Below, in pieces: positions 61,776 through 64,000 of a DNA stretch of 64,000 bases; position 1 is the first letter of the stretch; every line of letters begins with the position of its first letter. The stretch is from Devosia chinhatensis (GTDB lineage Bacteria; Pseudomonadota; Alphaproteobacteria; Rhizobiales; Devosiaceae): contig NZ_JZEY01000061.1 of assembly GCF_000969445.1 (NCBI RefSeq), positions 186,001 to 250,000 on the forward strand, in the 5' to 3' direction. A model generated the notes under the pieces. That model saw only the letters and a list, made by a program, of their open reading frames with translations, was not told the DNA's origin and searched no databases. The position numbers and the translations under genes are program-made.

Positions 61776-62884
61776 TCCGCAAGGGATATTGGCTCGCCGC
61801 CCTGCTGCTGTGCGTGGCGCCAACACAGGCACAGGACGCCCCGGTCAATCCGGCGACACCCGCCGACCAGGTGAGCGCCGATATTTTCGGGCCGCGCAAT
61901 CCGGTCGACTATGCCTATGGCGCCTTCCAGATGGGCTATTACCTGACGGCGCTGGAACTGGCCCTGCCCCGCGCCGAGCAGGGTGACGCCGCCGCGCAGA
62001 CCCTGATCGCCGAGATTTATGCCAAGGGCCTGGGCGTCGGGCAGAATGCCGAGCGCGCTGCCGGCTGGTACCAGCTGGCCTCGCGCAACGGGGATCGCCT
62101 CGCCACGTTCGAACTGGGCATGCTCTACCAGAACGGGCTGGGCGTCACCAAAAGCCGGGAGCGGGCGGCCGAACTGTTCCGCAGCGCCGCCGATGCCGGA
62201 TATGCCCCGGCCAAGTACAACATGGCCCTGCTCCATGTCGAAGGCATCTATGCCGAGCCCAGCCTGACCCGCGCCGCCGACCTGATGCGCGAGGCGGCCG
62301 AGGCGGAGCTGCCCGAGGCGCAATACGATTACGGCGTCATGCTGCTCGAAGGCGCCGGTGTCTCCCCCGACCCGGCGGCAGGGGCACGCTACATAGCACT
62401 GGCCGCCGACCAGGGGCTGGTCGATGCCCAGATCGACTACGCCACTCTTTTCTATCTGGGACAGGGCGTGACCCGTGACCTGAGCGCGGCAGTCGAATGG
62501 TATCGTCGCGCCGCCGAAGCGGGCAATGCCGTGGCGCAGAACCGCTATGCCAAACTGCTCGCCGTGGGCGAGGGCGTGACGCTCAACCTCGAAGACGCAG
62601 CCATGTGGCGGGCGCTGGCGCGGCGGCAGGGCATGAGCGATGCCGCGCTCGATCGCCTGCTGGTGTCCATACCGGCCGATGCGCTGGCCCGCGCCGAGGA
62701 ACGCGCCCGCTTCTGGCCATCGGCGCCGCCGAGCACGGTGGCTGCAGCACCGGCGGACGAGGCCGCTCCGACCGCAGGCGCAGACATCCTGCCCAGCCCG
62801 GTGAGTGCCGAAAATGCCCCGTCTGCTCCCGATGAGGAGCCTGAGCCATCCGCCCAGACCGACGCATCGAGCGAGGCGCCGTGA
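61772..62884 (+). CDS. Secreted Sel1-repeat protein
   Basis: 370 residues: a signal peptide (about 1-20, ending TQAQ), about six Sel1-like repeats (residues 50-300; repeats of the form AQTLIAEIYAKGLGVGQNAERAAGWYQLA), and a Pro/Ala/Glu/Ser-rich C-terminal tail. Sel1 repeats form helical scaffolds for protein contacts; the partner is unknown. Translation is coupled to the ThiE-like gene by an ATGA overlap, though no functional link is evident. Confidence 0.85.
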   Translation: MIRKGYWLAALLLCVAPTQAQDAPVNPATPADQVSADIFGPRNPVDYAYGAFQMGYYLTALELALPRAEQGDAAAQTLIAEIYAKGLGVGQNAERAAGWYQLASRNGDRLATFELGMLYQNGLGVTKSRERAAELFRSAADAGYAPAKYNMALLHVEGIYAEPSLTRAADLMREAAEAELPEAQYDYGVMLLEGAGVSPDPAAGARYIALAADQGLVDAQIDYATLFYLGQGVTRDLSAAVEWYRRAAEAGNAVAQNRYAKLLAVGEGVTLNLEDAAMWRALARRQGMSDAALDRLLVSIPADALARAEERARFWPSAPPSTVAAAPADEAAPTAGADILPSPVSAENAPSAPDEEPEPSAQTDASSEAP

Positions 62885-63024
62885 AGCGAACCCCTTGAAC
62901 CGGGGGCCTTTCTGGGGCAATAAGCCCGCCACAATTGAAACTAGCGGCAAGCCCTCGGGCTTTTCGGCGGCGGCCTTCGGGTTCCGGCGCCGAGCGGGCC
63001 GCATGATCCAGCGAGCACTTCCCA

Positions 63025-63819
63025 ATGGCGCGTTCCGCCCTTCTCAACGTCATGGTCAATGCCGCCATCAAGGCCGGCAAGTCGCTGAGCCGCGATTTCA
63101 ACGAGGTCGAGAACCTGCAGGTGTCGCGCAAGGGGCCGGCCGATTTCGTTTCCAAGGCCGACCTGCGCGCCGAGCAGATCGTCTATGACGAATTGCGCAA
63201 GGCCCGCCCGACCTATGCCTTCCTGATGGAAGAGGGCGGCGAAGTCGCCGGCACGGACGGCCAGCACACCTGGATCGTCGACCCGCTCGATGGCACCACC
63301 AATTTCCTCCATTCCATTCCGCTCTTTGCCGTGGCCATCGCGCTGCAGCGCGGCGACGAAATCGTGGCCTCGGTGATCTACAATCCGATCATGGATGAGC
63401 TCTACACCGCCGAAAAGGGCGGCGGCACCTGGCTGGCCGATCGCAAGCGCCTGCGCGTCGCCAATCGCCGCCACCTGTCCGAGGCCGTCATCTGCACCGG
63501 TATCAAGACGCAGGGCACGTCCAACGACGCCCTGCAATTGCGCCAGCTTGCGGCCGTGACGCCCGCCGTGGCCGGCATCCGCCGCTCCGGCTCGATCTGC
63601 CTCGACATGGCCTGGCTCGCCGCTGGCCGCTATGACGGCCTTTGGGAAGCGGGCCTCAAGCCCTGGGACGTGGCACCGGGCTTCCTGATGGTCAAAGAAG
63701 CAGGCGGTCTCGTCTCCGACTATGCCGGCCAGCCAGGCTCGATCTGGAACGGGCAGATCGTTGCCGGCAACGAAGCCCTGCACGGCGCCCTGCTCAAGAC
63801 GCTCAAGCCGATCCAGTAG
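63025..63819 (+). CDS. Inositol monophosphatase family protein (SuhB-like)
   Basis: 264-residue magnesium-dependent phosphatase. FVSKADLRAEQ, LMEEGG (metal-binding Glu pair), IVDPLDGTTNFLHSIPLFAVAIAL and the C-terminal GLWEAGLKPWDVAPG are the IMPase signature, all intact. Substrates in the family include inositol monophosphates, and some members act in rRNA antitermination (SuhB). Start ATG at 63025 is the first with the family N-terminus. It lies 140 bases after the Sel1 gene. Confidence 0.92.
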   Translation: MARSALLNVMVNAAIKAGKSLSRDFNEVENLQVSRKGPADFVSKADLRAEQIVYDELRKARPTYAFLMEEGGEVAGTDGQHTWIVDPLDGTTNFLHSIPLFAVAIALQRGDEIVASVIYNPIMDELYTAEKGGGTWLADRKRLRVANRRHLSEAVICTGIKTQGTSNDALQLRQLAAVTPAVAGIRRSGSICLDMAWLAAGRYDGLWEAGLKPWDVAPGFLMVKEAGGLVSDYAGQPGSIWNGQIVAGNEALHGALLKTLKPIQ

Positions 63820-63976
63820 GGGACGCGGCAACGCAAGCCTTGGGGGCGGACCGCTCGGTCCGCCATCGCCGCATTCACGTCACAGCCATGCGTTAACCTT
63901 TTCCATTGTCACGCCTTGGTGCCGCCTCTAGACTCCGCGCGGTTGATTTGTGGCAAAGGGGCAAGGTTCGGCAAAG

Positions 63977-64000
63977 ATGACGCAAGGCTACGATCCCTAT
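63977..64000 (+). CDS. Start of an unidentified gene (cut by window end)
   Basis: Only eight codons are visible: MTQGYDPY. The 157 bases upstream contain no other gene. Too short to assign. Confidence 0.4.

Noticed and set aside
1-64000. CRISPR arrays, insertion sequences, prophage or integrase genes
   Set aside because: No spaced direct repeats, transposase, integrase or phage genes were recognised anywhere in the window, including at the edges of the F420 cassette.

Overview
The window looks like a chromosome segment of a GC-rich alphaproteobacterium of the order Hyphomicrobiales, probably Devosia or a relative. Three things suggest this: the ruvCAB-ybgC-tolQRAB order, a bcsN-bcsA-bcsB-bcsZ cellulose operon, and a DUF4164-zapA ... 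6S RNA-ygfA block divergent from tkt-gap-pgk. Assignments come from reading protein motifs and remembered family sequences; no database search was run.

Layout. (1) 1-1144: end of efp and two small stress-type proteins. (2) 1239-8772, minus strand: a YtfQ-YtfR-YtfT-YjfF furanose transporter operon with its GntR regulator and an acetylxylan-esterase-type hydrolase, plus an upstream nucleoside hydrolase. (3) 8868-14972, plus strand: a coenzyme F420 cassette. It encodes an F420-dependent glucose-6-phosphate dehydrogenase (Fgd), F420-0:gamma-glutamyl ligase (CofE), an iron/B12-type ABC importer (binding protein, permease, ATPase) matching the proposed F420-0 importer of Actinobacteria, and a second LLM-class flavin/F420 oxidoreductase. 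Both oxidoreductase genes carry the same 18-bp inverted repeat over their predicted -10 boxes. (4) 15158-23686: cellulose synthesis operon without an outer-membrane barrel gene. (5) 23763-32660: a Cds1-like cysteine desulfhydrase, a LOV photoreceptor / CheB-CheR-PAS-HWE kinase / response regulator trio, tRNA-Arg(ACG), another sensor kinase and a flavoprotein lacking the redox disulfide. (6) 32884-38000: rpmH-rnpA-yidC-engB, a glutamine amidotransferase, msrB and a fasciclin protein. (7) 38333-50290: tolBARQ, ybgC, Nudix, ruvBAC, a diguanylate cyclase, yebC, an AGCS symporter, ymdB, ygfA and a likely 6S RNA. (8) 50403-64000: Na+/H+ antiporter, zapA, central carbon genes (tkt, gap, pgk, class I fba), a MerR/P-loop fusion, FKBP, a Sel1 protein and inositol monophosphatase.

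How it fits together. The most striking part is region 3. It suggests import of F420-0 from the environment, tail glutamylation by CofE, and use of the cofactor by Fgd, which oxidises glucose-6-phosphate and reduces F420, and by the second oxidoreductase. No F420 ring- or lactate-side biosynthesis gene (fbiC/cofG/cofH, fbiA/cofD, fbiD/cofC) is in this window. Whether the genome has them elsewhere decides between salvage and full synthesis. The cellulose synthase carries a C-terminal PilZ domain, and a diguanylate cyclase is encoded in the same window, so cyclic-di-GMP control of cellulose is likely.
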